This document shows, piece after piece, positions 51,770 through 60,967 of a stretch of DNA of 64,000 bases. The number at the start of each line of letters is the position of its first letter. The stretch's first letter is position 1. A program made the position numbers and the translations under genes. A model generated the notes under the pieces. That model was not told the DNA's origin and ran no database searches. It saw only the letters and a list, made by a program, of their open reading frames with translations. The stretch is from NCBI RefSeq assembly GCF_048751585.1, contig NZ_JAZHOB010000013.1:12104-76103 (forward strand), written 5' to 3'. Origin of the DNA: G025836975 sp048751585. Lineage in GTDB: Bacteria > Pseudomonadota > Gammaproteobacteria > Burkholderiales > Burkholderiaceae_B.

Positions 51770-52744
51770 CTAATTCGCGGTAATGCCAGCCGTTTTTACC
51801 ACTTTAGTCCATTTCGCCAGGTCGTCCTTGACGATCCGCGCCAATTCGGCCGGTGAGCGGTAGCTTGCATTGGATCCTTGCGCATTCATTTGCGCTTTGA
51901 ACTCATCAGAGGTGATCACATTCTTCATGGCGGTCGCCAGCTTCTGCACGACATCGTCCGGCATATCGGCGGGGCCGAAAACCGAGAACCAGGCCTCAAG
52001 CTGAAATTCCGGCAGGCCCGCCTCGGCGGTGGTCGGAATATTCGGCAGCTTGGGGTGCCGTTGGGCGCTGGTAATGGCCAATGCGCGCAGTTTGCCCGCC
52101 TCGACATGGGGGATGGCCGTGGGCGGTGTGGTGATGAACATATTGATGCGGCCCGCCAGCAAGTCCTGCATGGCTGGCGCCGCGCCGCTATAGGGAACGT
52201 GCACCATATCGACCCCGGTCTGGAGCTGGAAGAGCTCGCCGCCCAGGTGCTGGATGGACCCCACGCCGGATGATGCGAAATTCATGGCGCCTGGGTTCTT
52301 CTTGGCCCTGTCGATGAACTCCTGCAAGGTCTTGGCCGGGGAGTCGGCCGGCACAAGAATCAGGTGCGGGCCGCGGATGACTTCGGCGATTGGGGTGAAA
52401 TCCTTTATCGGATCCCAGGTCAGATCCTTCATCAGCACCGGATTTCCGGTGTGGAAGCCTTCGTATGAAAGCACCAGCGTGTAGCCGTCGGGTTTGGAAC
52501 GCGCCACGTAGGCATTCGCGATGCCGCCGCTTGCGCCAGGACGGTTCTCCACGACCACAGTCTGGCCAAGTTCATCCTTCAATTGCTTGGCCAATGCGCG
52601 GCCGGCGATGTCCGTTGTGCCGCCGGCCGCGACCGGGATGATCAGTGTAATGGGCCGATTCGGAAAATCGTCGGCTGCGTGCGCGCTCATTGCGGTGGCC
52701 AGGACCAGGCCACCCGCCATTGTGCTCAACATCTTCTTGAACAT
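51770..52744 (-). CDS. Bug-family (TctC-type) solute-binding protein
   Basis: The 324-residue periplasmic receptor has a signal peptide ending MSAHAA, then DDFPNRPITLIIPVAAGGTTDIAGRALAKQL in family style, VVVENRPGASGG, FASSGVGSIQHLGGELFQL and HVPYSGAAPAMQDLL. It is transcribed with the 2-hydroxyacid dehydrogenase and lies downstream of a LysR gene on the same strand (148-base gap). No cognate tctAB genes are in the window. Ligand unknown. Confidence 0.92.
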   Translation of the reverse strand: MFKKMLSTMAGGLVLATAMSAHAADDFPNRPITLIIPVAAGGTTDIAGRALAKQLKDELGQTVVVENRPGASGGIANAYVARSKPDGYTLVLSYEGFHTGNPVLMKDLTWDPIKDFTPIAEVIRGPHLILVPADSPAKTLQEFIDRAKKNPGAMNFASSGVGSIQHLGGELFQLQTGVDMVHVPYSGAAPAMQDLLAGRINMFITTPPTAIPHVEAGKLRALAITSAQRHPKLPNIPTTAEAGLPEFQLEAWFSVFGPADMPDDVVQKLATAMKNVITSDEFKAQMNAQGSNASYRSPAELARIVKDDLAKWTKVVKTAGITAN

Positions 52745-52892
52745 TGGTGTCTCCCCATATGTATTGTTGGCATAAGCTCTCGGCTATTCATACCGGAACC
52801 TTCTGGCGATTATGCCCGCGCATCAAGCCAGTCTTCTATGGCTTTTCTCTTGTATCAGCTATGCTTTCATGGCCTAGCCATATCGGCGCGAT

Positions 52893-53834
52893 TCAATGGA
52901 CATCCAGGTGCAAAGGCACGGGAGCCAGGCGTGCCGCCTCGTGCAATACAGGCCGAATCTGCGCAAGCACAGCCCGGCCTTCACGGGTAAGCGGCCGATT
53001 CAAAGAGGTAGTGATCATCAACCGAGTCTCCAGCTTGGGAGAGACAAGGCGCGTAGCCTTCAAGGTTCCCGACTTGACCTCGACGGCGACGGCGGGCATG
53101 GCCAGCACGGTATGTGCAATACCGGCCAACACCACCTCTTTCATCAGAGTTAGCGTATCAAGCTCGTACTGGACATCGAACGTTCCCTTTACCTTGTTCA
53201 TGCCCTGGTCCAGAGTGCGCCGCAGCCCGTGAGACCGGCTGGGCAATGCCATCGGAAGTCCTTCAAGCTCCGCCAGGGAAACGCTCTCGCGTCCTTCCAG
53301 GCCAGCCTCGGCGATCAGCCGTGGGTGCGACACCAGGAACAGGCGCGCCGTTGCGAGGGGATCGACCGCGATATGCTGCGACCGCCTGGCATCATGCAAG
53401 ATGGCAATATCCAATCGGCCATCGACCATCCACTCATGCACGTAGCCGCTATAGCCGGTCAGAAAGTTCAACCGTATTCCGGGAGCAATCGAACGCAGTT
53501 TTTGCAACAGCGGCAAGCCGATCAGGGACATCACCGTCGGCGTCAACCCCACCGTGATCGAGCCGCAAAGAGGCCGTTCGGCGGCGCCCAAGCCATCCGC
53601 GGCTTCGGCAAGCTGTTTCAACAAAGGCCGGATTCGCTCCGCGAACAGCTCGCCTTCCGGCGTAAGCGTCACGCCGCGGCCGTGGCGGTAGAACAGCTTG
53701 GCGCCGCAATCCTCTTCGAGCCGCTGCACCTGGCGTCCCAGGGCGGGCTGCGCCACGCCGATGATGCTGGACGCGCGCGAGAAACTGCCGTGGTCGGCGA
53801 CCAAAAGGAAATATTCAAGACGCTTCAGATCCAC
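52893..53834 (-). CDS. LysR-family regulator
   Basis: A 313-residue LTTR whose HTH reads LKRLEYFLLVADHGSFSRAS and IIGVAQPALGRQVQRLEED, with the effector domain starting LCGSITVGLTPTVMSLIGL. The GTG at 53834 (start VDLKRL) has AAAGGTGG about 5 bases upstream and begins exactly at the conserved family N-terminus. An upstream in-frame GTG at 53882 would add 16 unlike residues. It is divergent from the ThDP enzyme gene, with a T-N11-A palindrome between them. Confidence 0.88.
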   Translation of the reverse strand: MDLKRLEYFLLVADHGSFSRASSIIGVAQPALGRQVQRLEEDCGAKLFYRHGRGVTLTPEGELFAERIRPLLKQLAEAADGLGAAERPLCGSITVGLTPTVMSLIGLPLLQKLRSIAPGIRLNFLTGYSGYVHEWMVDGRLDIAILHDARRSQHIAVDPLATARLFLVSHPRLIAEAGLEGRESVSLAELEGLPMALPSRSHGLRRTLDQGMNKVKGTFDVQYELDTLTLMKEVVLAGIAHTVLAMPAVAVEVKSGTLKATRLVSPKLETRLMITTSLNRPLTREGRAVLAQIRPVLHEAARLAPVPLHLDVH

Positions 53835-53910
53835 ATGCCACCTTTCGAAAGAGTGCTTGCCGCTATTGTCGGAAATAGCCACTTATACAACGACAAGGCA
53901 CGCCGAAAAA

Positions 53911-53925
53911 GTATAGCTGCTATAC
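53911..53925. promoter_or_regulatory. LysR-type operator between LysR and the ThDP enzyme gene
   Basis: GTATAGCTGCTATAC has perfect 6-base arms and the T-N11-A spacing expected of a LysR recognition site. It lies midway in the divergent gap, 77 bases from the LysR start and about 78 from the ThDP-enzyme start. Confidence 0.65.
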
Positions 53926-54002
53926 CAGCACCACCATTGCCGGCATAGCTGGTCTTGCTCACAATGCTTGAATCACTATGCGGCTTTCGCCACTTTCAGA
54001 CT

Positions 54003-55670
54003 ATGCATGACATGACTCTTCCAACCAGCCACCCCTCCGCCAATCCGACTTCGGCCCACGCCCTGCTCGGCATATTCGCCGCCAACGGCATCGACAGGGT
54101 CTTTTTGGTGCCCGGCGAAAGCTATCTGGGGGTACTGGATGCGCTCATCGACTTTCCATCCATCGATCCCGTCGTTTGCCGGCATGAAAGCGGCGCCGGC
54201 TATATGGCCGTTGCCGACGGCCGCCTGACGGGCAGGCCGGGCGTGGCCATGGTCAGCCGGGGACCCGGCGCGAGCAATGCCGCAATCGCGGTCCACACCG
54301 CGCAGCAGGATGCCGTGCCGATGATATTGCTGGTCGGGCAGATTCCCAAGCGCGACCTGCGCAAAGAAGCATTCCAGGAAATCGATTATCACGGCATGTT
54401 CGGCTCCATTGCGAAATGGGTATGCGAGCCGACTGATCCGCAGCAACTGGCCGAAGCCGCCTTCAAGGCCATCCGATTGGCAAGTTCGGGCACGCCCGGT
54501 CCCGTGGTGATCGTGATACCTGAAGACATACAGCAGCAAGAGGCGCCACAGCCGAAGTGGATTTATACGCCGCACGCCCAATCACTACCTGCCGACGCCG
54601 TCTTGCAGGCCTTGCGCGAACAGCTGCGGCAAGCTCGCCGGCCCCTGATCATTGCGGGCGGTATGTTCGAGGCGCCCGGCGGACGCGAAGCGCTCAAGAC
54701 CTTTGCCGAAGAATGGAATATTCCCGTCGCCGTCTCGTTTCGCCGGCACGATGTCTATCCGGCCACATTGCCGCTATACGCCGGCGAGCTGGGCTTGGCG
54801 CCTTCGGCGGATCAAATGGAGGCGTTCCGGCAAAGCGATCTGATTCTCGCCTTGGGAACGCGCCTGGGAGACATCCCCACCCAGGGGTATACATTCCCAT
54901 CCCTGCCTCGCCCGCAACAAACATTGGTTCACTGCTATCCGGACGACCACATCGTAGGGCTGCACTATGCCGCCGATCACGGCCTGGTGTGCAGCCCCGT
55001 GGAACTGGCAAAGGCGCTATCGACCGCGTCGGCGCTAGCCCATCCGCAGGAACGCCGGCAATGGATCGACAAGCTGGCGAAGGCGCATGCCCGGCACGCA
55101 TCGTGGCCCAACCGCCCCACCGCCGAAGGGCTGGATTTCAGTAGAGTCGTACGCAGCCTGTCCGATCAAGCGCCCGATGATGCCGTAATTTGCCTGGACG
55201 CGGGCACATTCGCCGCGCCGGTATACCGCCATTTCAAATTCCGCGCACAGCAGCGCCTGCTTTCGCCCTTGTCCGGCGCCATGGGATATGGCACGCCAAG
55301 CGCCGTGGCGCATGCCTTGCGGTACCGGAACGCCAAAACCATCTGTCTTGTGGGCGATGGAGGCTTCATGATGACGGGCAACGAAATGATCGCGGCCGTA
55401 CAACACCGACTGCCGATTCTGTTCATATTGTCGAACAACAATTGCTATGCATCGATAAGAATCAATCAAGAACGTGAATATCCCGGCCGGGTAAGCGGCA
55501 CATCACTGTTCAACCCCGACTTTTGCCAGATGGCGCAGGCTTTCGGGATGCGGACCCTGCATCTTGATAGCACCGAGGACATCGACACGATGATCGCCGA
55601 TGGCTTGGCGGCCGACGAGCCCGTGTTCATCGAGGTCAAGACCGATCTGGCCGCGGTGCTGTCTGGGTAG
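54003..55670 (+). CDS. Thiamine-diphosphate-dependent enzyme, acetolactate synthase/benzoylformate decarboxylase superfamily
   Basis: The roughly 555-residue protein has all three ThDP-enzyme domains. The N-terminal pyrimidine-binding domain holds the activating Glu in VCRHESGAGYMAVADGRL; a central domain follows; the C-terminal PP domain carries the ThDP motif GDGGFMMTGNEMIAAV ending LSNNNCY. It probably decarboxylates or ligates a 2-keto acid. Specificity cannot be read from sequence. Start is uncertain: ATG 53964, 54003 and 54012 are in frame and none has a good ribosome site; 54003 lies nearest the conserved region. It is divergent from a LysR gene. Confidence 0.88.
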   Translation: MHDMTLPTSHPSANPTSAHALLGIFAANGIDRVFLVPGESYLGVLDALIDFPSIDPVVCRHESGAGYMAVADGRLTGRPGVAMVSRGPGASNAAIAVHTAQQDAVPMILLVGQIPKRDLRKEAFQEIDYHGMFGSIAKWVCEPTDPQQLAEAAFKAIRLASSGTPGPVVIVIPEDIQQQEAPQPKWIYTPHAQSLPADAVLQALREQLRQARRPLIIAGGMFEAPGGREALKTFAEEWNIPVAVSFRRHDVYPATLPLYAGELGLAPSADQMEAFRQSDLILALGTRLGDIPTQGYTFPSLPRPQQTLVHCYPDDHIVGLHYAADHGLVCSPVELAKALSTASALAHPQERRQWIDKLAKAHARHASWPNRPTAEGLDFSRVVRSLSDQAPDDAVICLDAGTFAAPVYRHFKFRAQQRLLSPLSGAMGYGTPSAVAHALRYRNAKTICLVGDGGFMMTGNEMIAAVQHRLPILFILSNNNCYASIRINQEREYPGRVSGTSLFNPDFCQMAQAFGMRTLHLDSTEDIDTMIADGLAADEPVFIEVKTDLAAVLSG

Positions 55671-55685
55671 CGCGAGGCTTGCGCT

Positions 55686-56618
55686 TCATCCGGCTGACGG
55701 CGGCGTAGGATTTCGAAATTTCCGGGCCAGTTCAATAAAAGTCCAAATCGCTGTTTTGGTATTGTCTTGTCGCACCAAAGCGTAGACGTCGGTGCTGAGC
55801 GGTATGTTATTGAGAGGCCGCGTAATCAATCCTGTGACGCGACGCGTTGCTGATATGGGCACCACGGCAATGCCCAGACCCGCCTCCACGAGATAAAGCT
55901 GCGCGGGCACCTCTTCCACGACCTGTGAGCGTCGAAGATCAATCCCGACCTGCGTACAAAGCAAATGAAAGCTTGCCGCAAACGATGAGCTATCCCGCTC
56001 GAGCAGGACCAGGCGTTGGCCGACCAGGTCTTCCATTTGAAGCTGACTTCGTTCAGCCAACGGATGCGACGCCAGCATGGCTAGGACGGGGGGATCTTCC
56101 CATAGAAGAAAGCTTTTCAGCAGACTGTCCGCCGTACGGGAACGGCCAATGCTGATGTCGATCGTGCGATCCAGCAAGGCCTGGACCTGGTCGCTTGGCC
56201 GCATTTCGTTTAGCACCAGGTGTATCCCCGGGGCCAGCATGTTGCACTGAGCGATCAACTGCGGCACAGGTCCCAGAAAATGCGAACCCGAAAGGCCGAC
56301 CTCGATGATGCCTTCCATTCCTTGTTCGATGGATCGAGCTCTTGCCGTGGCACGGCTCAGTCTAGCCAGGATGGCTTTGACCTCATAGAGATAAATGCGG
56401 CCGGCTTCGGTCAGTTCCACACGACGGCTCGTCCGATTGAAGAGCCGTACCGCCAGCTCCTCTTCAAGCAAGGCTATCTGCTTACTGAGCGGCGGCTGCG
56501 AAATGTGAAGCCGCCGCGCCGCCCGGGTGAAGCTTAGTTCTTCGGCCAAGGCCACAAAATACTTCAGCTGATTGATATTCAAGGCACGGCTCTCCCGCGG
56601 ACGCGACAAAACCGCCAT
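55686..56618 (-). CDS. LysR-family regulator of the TRAP operon
   Basis: The 310-residue LTTR shows LNINQLKYFVALAEELSFTRAARRLHISQPPLSKQI-type HTH (residues about 13-48) and an effector domain beginning IIEVGLSGSHFLGPVPQLI. It lies 6 bases after the TRAP large permease gene on the same strand, so it is the last gene of the operon it presumably regulates, unlike the usual divergent layout. The 3' end is convergent with the ThDP enzyme gene (15-base gap). Confidence 0.92.
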   Translation of the reverse strand: MAVLSRPRESRALNINQLKYFVALAEELSFTRAARRLHISQPPLSKQIALLEEELAVRLFNRTSRRVELTEAGRIYLYEVKAILARLSRATARARSIEQGMEGIIEVGLSGSHFLGPVPQLIAQCNMLAPGIHLVLNEMRPSDQVQALLDRTIDISIGRSRTADSLLKSFLLWEDPPVLAMLASHPLAERSQLQMEDLVGQRLVLLERDSSSFAASFHLLCTQVGIDLRRSQVVEEVPAQLYLVEAGLGIAVVPISATRRVTGLITRPLNNIPLSTDVYALVRQDNTKTAIWTFIELARKFRNPTPPSAG

Positions 56619-56624
56619 GTTTTA

Positions 56625-57917
56625 CTATCGGACCAGCCAGAGCGCAATGGCGGGGAACATCGAAAGAATGACGATACAAAGCAGCTGTACCAGCACGAAA
56701 GGCAAGGCGCCACGAATGATTTCCCCCAATGTGATCTGCGGCGCTATGCCTTTGATCACATACAAGTTCAAACCCACTGGCGGCGTGATCACGGCCATTT
56801 CACACGCGATGATCATGATGACGCCAAACCAGATGGGGTCATAGCCTGCCGCAACGATGATCGGCAGCAAGATCGGCGTGGTGATCAAGATGACTGAAAC
56901 AATGTCCAGAAACATGCCGATGGTGATCAGGAACAACAGGGATATCGCGAATGTCACCCAGCCAGGCTGATTGAGTTCACCGACCAGGCCAACGATTCTT
57001 TGGGGAATCATCAAGCGTGTCATGATGTACCCAAAAAGCAAGGCGGCCACCAGTATAAGGAGGATCATGCCCGACGTAACGATAGTTGAGCGCAGGATCT
57101 GGATCACCAGCTTCACGTTCAATTCGCGCATGAAGCCTGCAATGAGGAAGGCGCCCAGCGCGCCAATGCCGGATGCTTCCGTAGGCGTGGCGATGCCAAA
57201 GTAAATAGTGCCCAGGACGGCAAGAATCATGAGGCAAGCCGGCCAAATATATTTCAATGCTGCCCAGCGTTCTGCGAAGGATATCCGGTTAGCTTCGCGC
57301 GGCGCCATATGAGGCTTGAACTTGATAAGCACATACAGATAGGCCATCATCAGTCCGGTCAACAGCAATCCGGGGAAAATGGCGGCGGTAAAAAGCTTGC
57401 CGATGGATTGATCCGCCATCTCGCCGTAAAGCACGAAGCCGATGCTTGGCGGAATCAGCAAGGCCAGCGAGCCTGCCGCCGCTACCGATCCGCCCGCCAA
57501 ACCAGGGTCGTAATTCCGCTTCAGCATTTCCGGGATGGCGAACCTCCCAATGGTGGCGGCGCCCGCCACGCTTACGCCGCTCATGGCGCCAAAAACCGCC
57601 GAGCTGCCCACGCTGGCAATAGCCAACCCGCCGGGCAAGCGATTCAGCCATACATAGAACAGGTTATAGAGCTTTCCACCGATACTCGTGCGAGCCATGA
57701 CCTCGCCCATCAAGATAAAGAGCGGAATACAGATCAAAGAATAGCTTGCCAGGCCGCGATGCAATATGGACGGAATGACATTCAGTGCATTCATGCCTCC
57801 TTGCATGAACATACCCAGGAGGCTGGCGACCCCTAACGCCGCAAAAATCGGAGTGCCTACAGCCATGAGGCCCCCGAACATCAATAGAATCAGCGTGAAA
57901 ATAGTTGTCGAGTCCAA
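56625..57917 (-). CDS. TRAP transporter large permease (DctM)
   Basis: The 430-residue inner-membrane protein has about 12 hydrophobic segments and the DctM stretches GTPIFAALGVASLLGM, SGVSVAGAATIGRFAIPEML, GSVAAAGSLALLIPPSIGFVLYG and VGLNLYVIKG. It forms the sodium-coupled transport channel. The start is TTG at 57917 directly after the DctQ stop; AAGGGAG lies six bases upstream inside dctQ, and no in-frame ATG precedes the first helix. It pairs with DctQ and DctP from the same operon. Confidence 0.93.
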   Translation of the reverse strand: MDSTTIFTLILLMFGGLMAVGTPIFAALGVASLLGMFMQGGMNALNVIPSILHRGLASYSLICIPLFILMGEVMARTSIGGKLYNLFYVWLNRLPGGLAIASVGSSAVFGAMSGVSVAGAATIGRFAIPEMLKRNYDPGLAGGSVAAAGSLALLIPPSIGFVLYGEMADQSIGKLFTAAIFPGLLLTGLMMAYLYVLIKFKPHMAPREANRISFAERWAALKYIWPACLMILAVLGTIYFGIATPTEASGIGALGAFLIAGFMRELNVKLVIQILRSTIVTSGMILLILVAALLFGYIMTRLMIPQRIVGLVGELNQPGWVTFAISLLFLITIGMFLDIVSVILITTPILLPIIVAAGYDPIWFGVIMIIACEMAVITPPVGLNLYVIKGIAPQITLGEIIRGALPFVLVQLLCIVILSMFPAIALWLVR

Positions 57918-58418
57918 TCAGATCTCCCTTTCCACGTCAGAGGGCGGTGTGGGTTTGACCCGAAACTTGGTTAGGGCTATCAATGCCAGCAACGCGGCTC
58001 CTATGGGGATGAAACTATAGGGAATCCACAATGGCACCTTTAGCAACGAGGGCGACTTATACGCCTTCTCGATCGCCGTCTGGACTACATTGCAGCCGGC
58101 CCAGACCAGCACCAAGGAGAACAACAGGACCGTGGCCTGGCTGATCCAATGCGCGATTTTTTTTGCCTTGCCAGTCAGCTTCGCCTGGGCGAACTCCACC
58201 GATACATGGCGGTCTTCGTAGTGCACCCAACCAATCGAAAGCCAGGCAATAGCTACCAGCAGATAGGTGCTCACTTCCACGGCGTACAGGCTGGGCGAAT
58301 TGAACAAATAGCGGGCAATCGCGGCATAAACCGTTATGCCAGTCAGCGCTACAAGCAAAATTTCGGCGATATGCACCGCCGCCCTGCTGATTACGACAGG
58401 GACTCTTGAAATACTCAT
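57918..58418 (-). CDS. TRAP transporter small permease (DctQ)
   Basis: The 166-residue membrane protein has four hydrophobic segments and the conserved DctQ region AIAWLSIGWVHYEDRHVSVEF. It scaffolds the large permease. It abuts dctM with no gap and lies 64 bases after the isochorismatase-family gene. The arrangement dctP-hydrolase-dctQ-dctM, with an enzyme inserted after dctP, suggests that the imported compound is the hydrolase substrate. Confidence 0.9.
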   Translation of the reverse strand: MSISRVPVVISRAAVHIAEILLVALTGITVYAAIARYLFNSPSLYAVEVSTYLLVAIAWLSIGWVHYEDRHVSVEFAQAKLTGKAKKIAHWISQATVLLFSLVLVWAGCNVVQTAIEKAYKSPSLLKVPLWIPYSFIPIGAALLALIALTKFRVKPTPPSDVEREI

Positions 58419-58482
58419 GCATTACTCCAAGCCCCGGAAGATGACATCCCCGGGACATATAGAAATAAAGAACGGAAGGCCT

Positions 58483-59106
58483 TTATGCCGATTTCAAAAG
58501 CCCGAACAACTCTGACGACGTACAGACCTGGGCATACTTGGACGCCATATCCACCAAATTGCTGTCATGCTGCGCCTTGGAGCGATCGGCGACACAATCC
58601 GCCGGAACAAACGGAGAGAATCCGTTCTGCATGGCATCCACCACGCTGGCTCTTACGCAGCCGCTCGTGGTACAACCAGTAACAATGAGGGAATCGCACC
58701 GATGGGCGCTCAGCAGGCTTGCCAGACTGGTGCCATGGAAAGCCGAGGCCTGCGTTTTCTTGATGATGAGGTCATTTTCCGGGTCGAAGTCGATGCGTGG
58801 ATCAATTTCACACGCCGCGCTTCCATCATCCAGCGTGGCCAACGCAGGACATTTCATCAGGAAAGGCCCTGCCTCGATCCTGGCATTACGATATGCCACC
58901 ACCGTATGGATGATGGGCCCTTTGCCCCGAAACGCGCGGATCAGCACATTCAACGATTCAATGGGTTGGTCGCAATTGGCTGCTAGCGGCGTCAAGCCCG
59001 GTTCCGTGAAACCCCGTTGAAAATCAACAACGAGGAGCACAGGACGTGAGCCGAAACTCAACGACCCGTAGAACCCCCCTGCGGAATTTGCAGTGTCTTT
59101 TTGCAT
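58483..59106 (-). CDS. Isochorismatase-family cysteine hydrolase (amidohydrolase)
   Basis: The 207-residue protein has the catalytic triad layout of this family: Asp in LLVVDFQRGFTEPG, Lys in LIIKKTQASAFHGT, and the nucleophilic Cys in VTGCTTSGCVRASVVDA with the preceding non-prolyl cis-peptide region. Closest in style are N-carbamoylsarcosine amidase and maleamate amidohydrolase (NicF), so hydrolysis of an amide or carbamoyl bond is likely. The ATG at 59106 gives the family length; the upstream frame to 59157 is non-homologous. It sits inside the TRAP operon. Confidence 0.88.
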   Translation of the reverse strand: MQKDTANSAGGFYGSLSFGSRPVLLVVDFQRGFTEPGLTPLAANCDQPIESLNVLIRAFRGKGPIIHTVVAYRNARIEAGPFLMKCPALATLDDGSAACEIDPRIDFDPENDLIIKKTQASAFHGTSLASLLSAHRCDSLIVTGCTTSGCVRASVVDAMQNGFSPFVPADCVADRSKAQHDSNLVDMASKYAQVCTSSELFGLLKSA

Positions 59107-59172
59107 GGTCAGGCCTACCTTGTCAGACGCACGGCGCGCGGGCCGTGCCGGAAACAACAGACGATCTATTTC

Positions 59173-60189
59173 TTAATTGGGACTTGCGGTTTCCGCCACC
59201 ATTTTGAGATACGCCTGGCCATTTGGCACCTGAGCGGCCCATTCGGTAATGGCTTGTGACGTCTTCGCCTTCATCTCTTCGCGTGCTTCAGGCGAAATGC
59301 GATGGATCTTCATGCCGTTGTCTTCAAACTTCTTGAGCGCAACCTTGACGTATTCGTCTACGCGGCGGAACTGGTCAGCATCACGCTCCTTGGCGCTTTC
59401 CACCAGGATGTCCTGAAGGTCCTTCGGCAATGCGTCGAATTTCGATTTATTGATGACGAGAATAGAAGTATCTACCGCCAGATTGACCAGCGACAAGTGT
59501 TTAACCACTTCATACAGGCTGCGACCCATGCCGGTAATCAGGGGCCGCGGCGTGGCATTGATGACACCGCGATCAAAGGAAAGGTAGAGGTCGGATGAGG
59601 ACATACCGGTGGGCGATCCGCCCAATAGCTGAACCGCGCGCGCGTCGGTGGCGCTGGTGGTGGCCCACACTTTTCCTTTGAAATCATCGGCTTTCAGCAC
59701 GGGATCAGTGCGGGAATAGAGTTCGTACGGATCGAACGGCGCCACGCCCAGGATCACTGCGTTATGTTGAGAGGCCAACTCTTCCTTGATGCCCAGGTCC
59801 AGCAAACCTTTTTCAACCGCGCGCCGCAAATGCGGCATATCGTTCAAAAGGAAAGGCAGAGTAAAGATATTGAGCGCGGGAATGGACCCTCCCGCATATG
59901 AACCCGAAAAGTTCGTGATATCAATGTCGCCGCGGCTCAGTGCCGCAAGCTCTTCGTAGCCGTCGAACAACTGGCCCGAGTGGAAAATATTGATCTTGAG
60001 ACGCCCCTGGCTCTTTTCCTCCGCCCGTTTGGCGAACGACTCCAGCGGCTTAAAGATGTACTCGTAAGAGGGTGGCAAATACGTTGAAATTGATAATTCG
60101 TATTTTTCGGCCGCGCTCGCGCCAGATGCCGCGACGAGACCCAAAGCGATTACTAACGTTTGAAAAGCCCGCATCATTGTCTTCTCCAT
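59173..60189 (-). CDS. TRAP transporter solute-binding protein (DctP)
   Basis: The roughly 338-residue periplasmic receptor has a signal peptide ending ASGASAA and DctP-family features: LSISTYLPPSYEYIFKPLESFAKRAEEKS in overall style, a conserved Arg region (YSRTDPVLKADDFKGKVW) and the long helix YEVVKHLSLVNLAVDTSILVI. It delivers the ligand to DctQM. Start ATG 60189 has AGAGGTG close upstream; ATG 60177, with GGAG at ideal spacing, is an equally good alternative. It is the first gene of the leftward TRAP operon. Ligand unknown; an organic acid or amide is suggested by the hydrolase. Confidence 0.9.
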   Translation of the reverse strand: MEKTMMRAFQTLVIALGLVAASGASAAEKYELSISTYLPPSYEYIFKPLESFAKRAEEKSQGRLKINIFHSGQLFDGYEELAALSRGDIDITNFSGSYAGGSIPALNIFTLPFLLNDMPHLRRAVEKGLLDLGIKEELASQHNAVILGVAPFDPYELYSRTDPVLKADDFKGKVWATTSATDARAVQLLGGSPTGMSSSDLYLSFDRGVINATPRPLITGMGRSLYEVVKHLSLVNLAVDTSILVINKSKFDALPKDLQDILVESAKERDADQFRRVDEYVKVALKKFEDNGMKIHRISPEAREEMKAKTSQAITEWAAQVPNGQAYLKMVAETASPN

Positions 60190-60422
60190 TTGACACCTCT
60201 TTGGGTGGGATTTATTGCGTAGAACTATGGATAAGTCCCATCTATGACGATTATGCTTAGGCTGATCTATACAATCCAATACTTTAAAAGACTAGAATAA
60301 TTCCAATAGGATATAGATTTTCCGCAATGGCAGCCGCGTGATTTATCGCGAGACATACGCTTTTAGGCGCCGGCGACGGCATAAATAATATCGGCTGCTC
60401 TTGTGGCCATGAGACCAGGCGG

Positions 60423-60722
60423 TCAATCCCAATCGCCGCCAATTCTGATGACCGGGTCGATAATGATGGCGGGCCTGCCGGATCGATACACCGGCTCGCG
60501 CTCATAGTACCTGCGTTCCGGCGCCTCGCACTTACGCTCTTCCTTGTACTCCCCATCTTTCTTGTATTCGCGCTTTACCTTGCAATGCCCATCCCAATAT
60601 TCCTCTTTGAATTCCCGCTCGCTTCGATACCCGTGGCCGCTTTCGTCCTTCCAGGAATCCGCGCCAGCCGTGAATGGCGCGGCAAGCAAGGCACCAGTGA
60701 TTAACAGTTGCCGCATTTTCAT
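60423..60722 (-). CDS. Small secreted protein, conserved-looking, function unknown
   Basis: The 99-residue protein has a clear signal peptide (MKMRQLLITGALLAAPFTAGA) followed by a short, highly charged domain rich in Lys, Glu, Tyr and Arg. It has two cysteines (in DGHCKVKREYK and ERKCEAPE) that could form a disulfide, and a tail RSGRPAIIIDPVIRIGG. Similar short ADxWKDESGxG proteins occur in betaproteobacteria, but I know no function. The ATG at 60722 follows AGGA. It stands alone between the TRAP operon and the Slam locus, on the same strand. Confidence 0.75.
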   Translation of the reverse strand: MKMRQLLITGALLAAPFTAGADSWKDESGHGYRSEREFKEEYWDGHCKVKREYKKDGEYKEERKCEAPERRYYEREPVYRSGRPAIIIDPVIRIGGDWD

Positions 60723-60828
60723 AGAATCGTCCTATCAGTACATTGTGCCAAGTGTACATAGTCGGCGCCTGGTATTCATGATGCGCTTGTGACCAGATGC
60801 TTCCTGATTCGCGGGGAATATGGCGATC

Positions 60829-60854
60829 AAAAAAAACCGCCTCGTAAAAGGCGG
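60829..60854 (-). terminator. Intrinsic terminator of the Slam/cargo operon
   Basis: Reading leftward, CCGCCT and AGGCGG form a 6-bp stem around TTTACG and are followed by eight T residues. It lies about 115 bases downstream of the Slam-like gene stop. Confidence 0.75.
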
Positions 60855-60967
60855 CCGGGCCAATTTTGTTGTGGGATCATTTTTACAATGGCTTCACAGG
60901 CATATCGGAGTGCATGCCATCCGTACATGCGATCACCCTTGCCAAACCGGCGATTTTGGTGGCCCGG

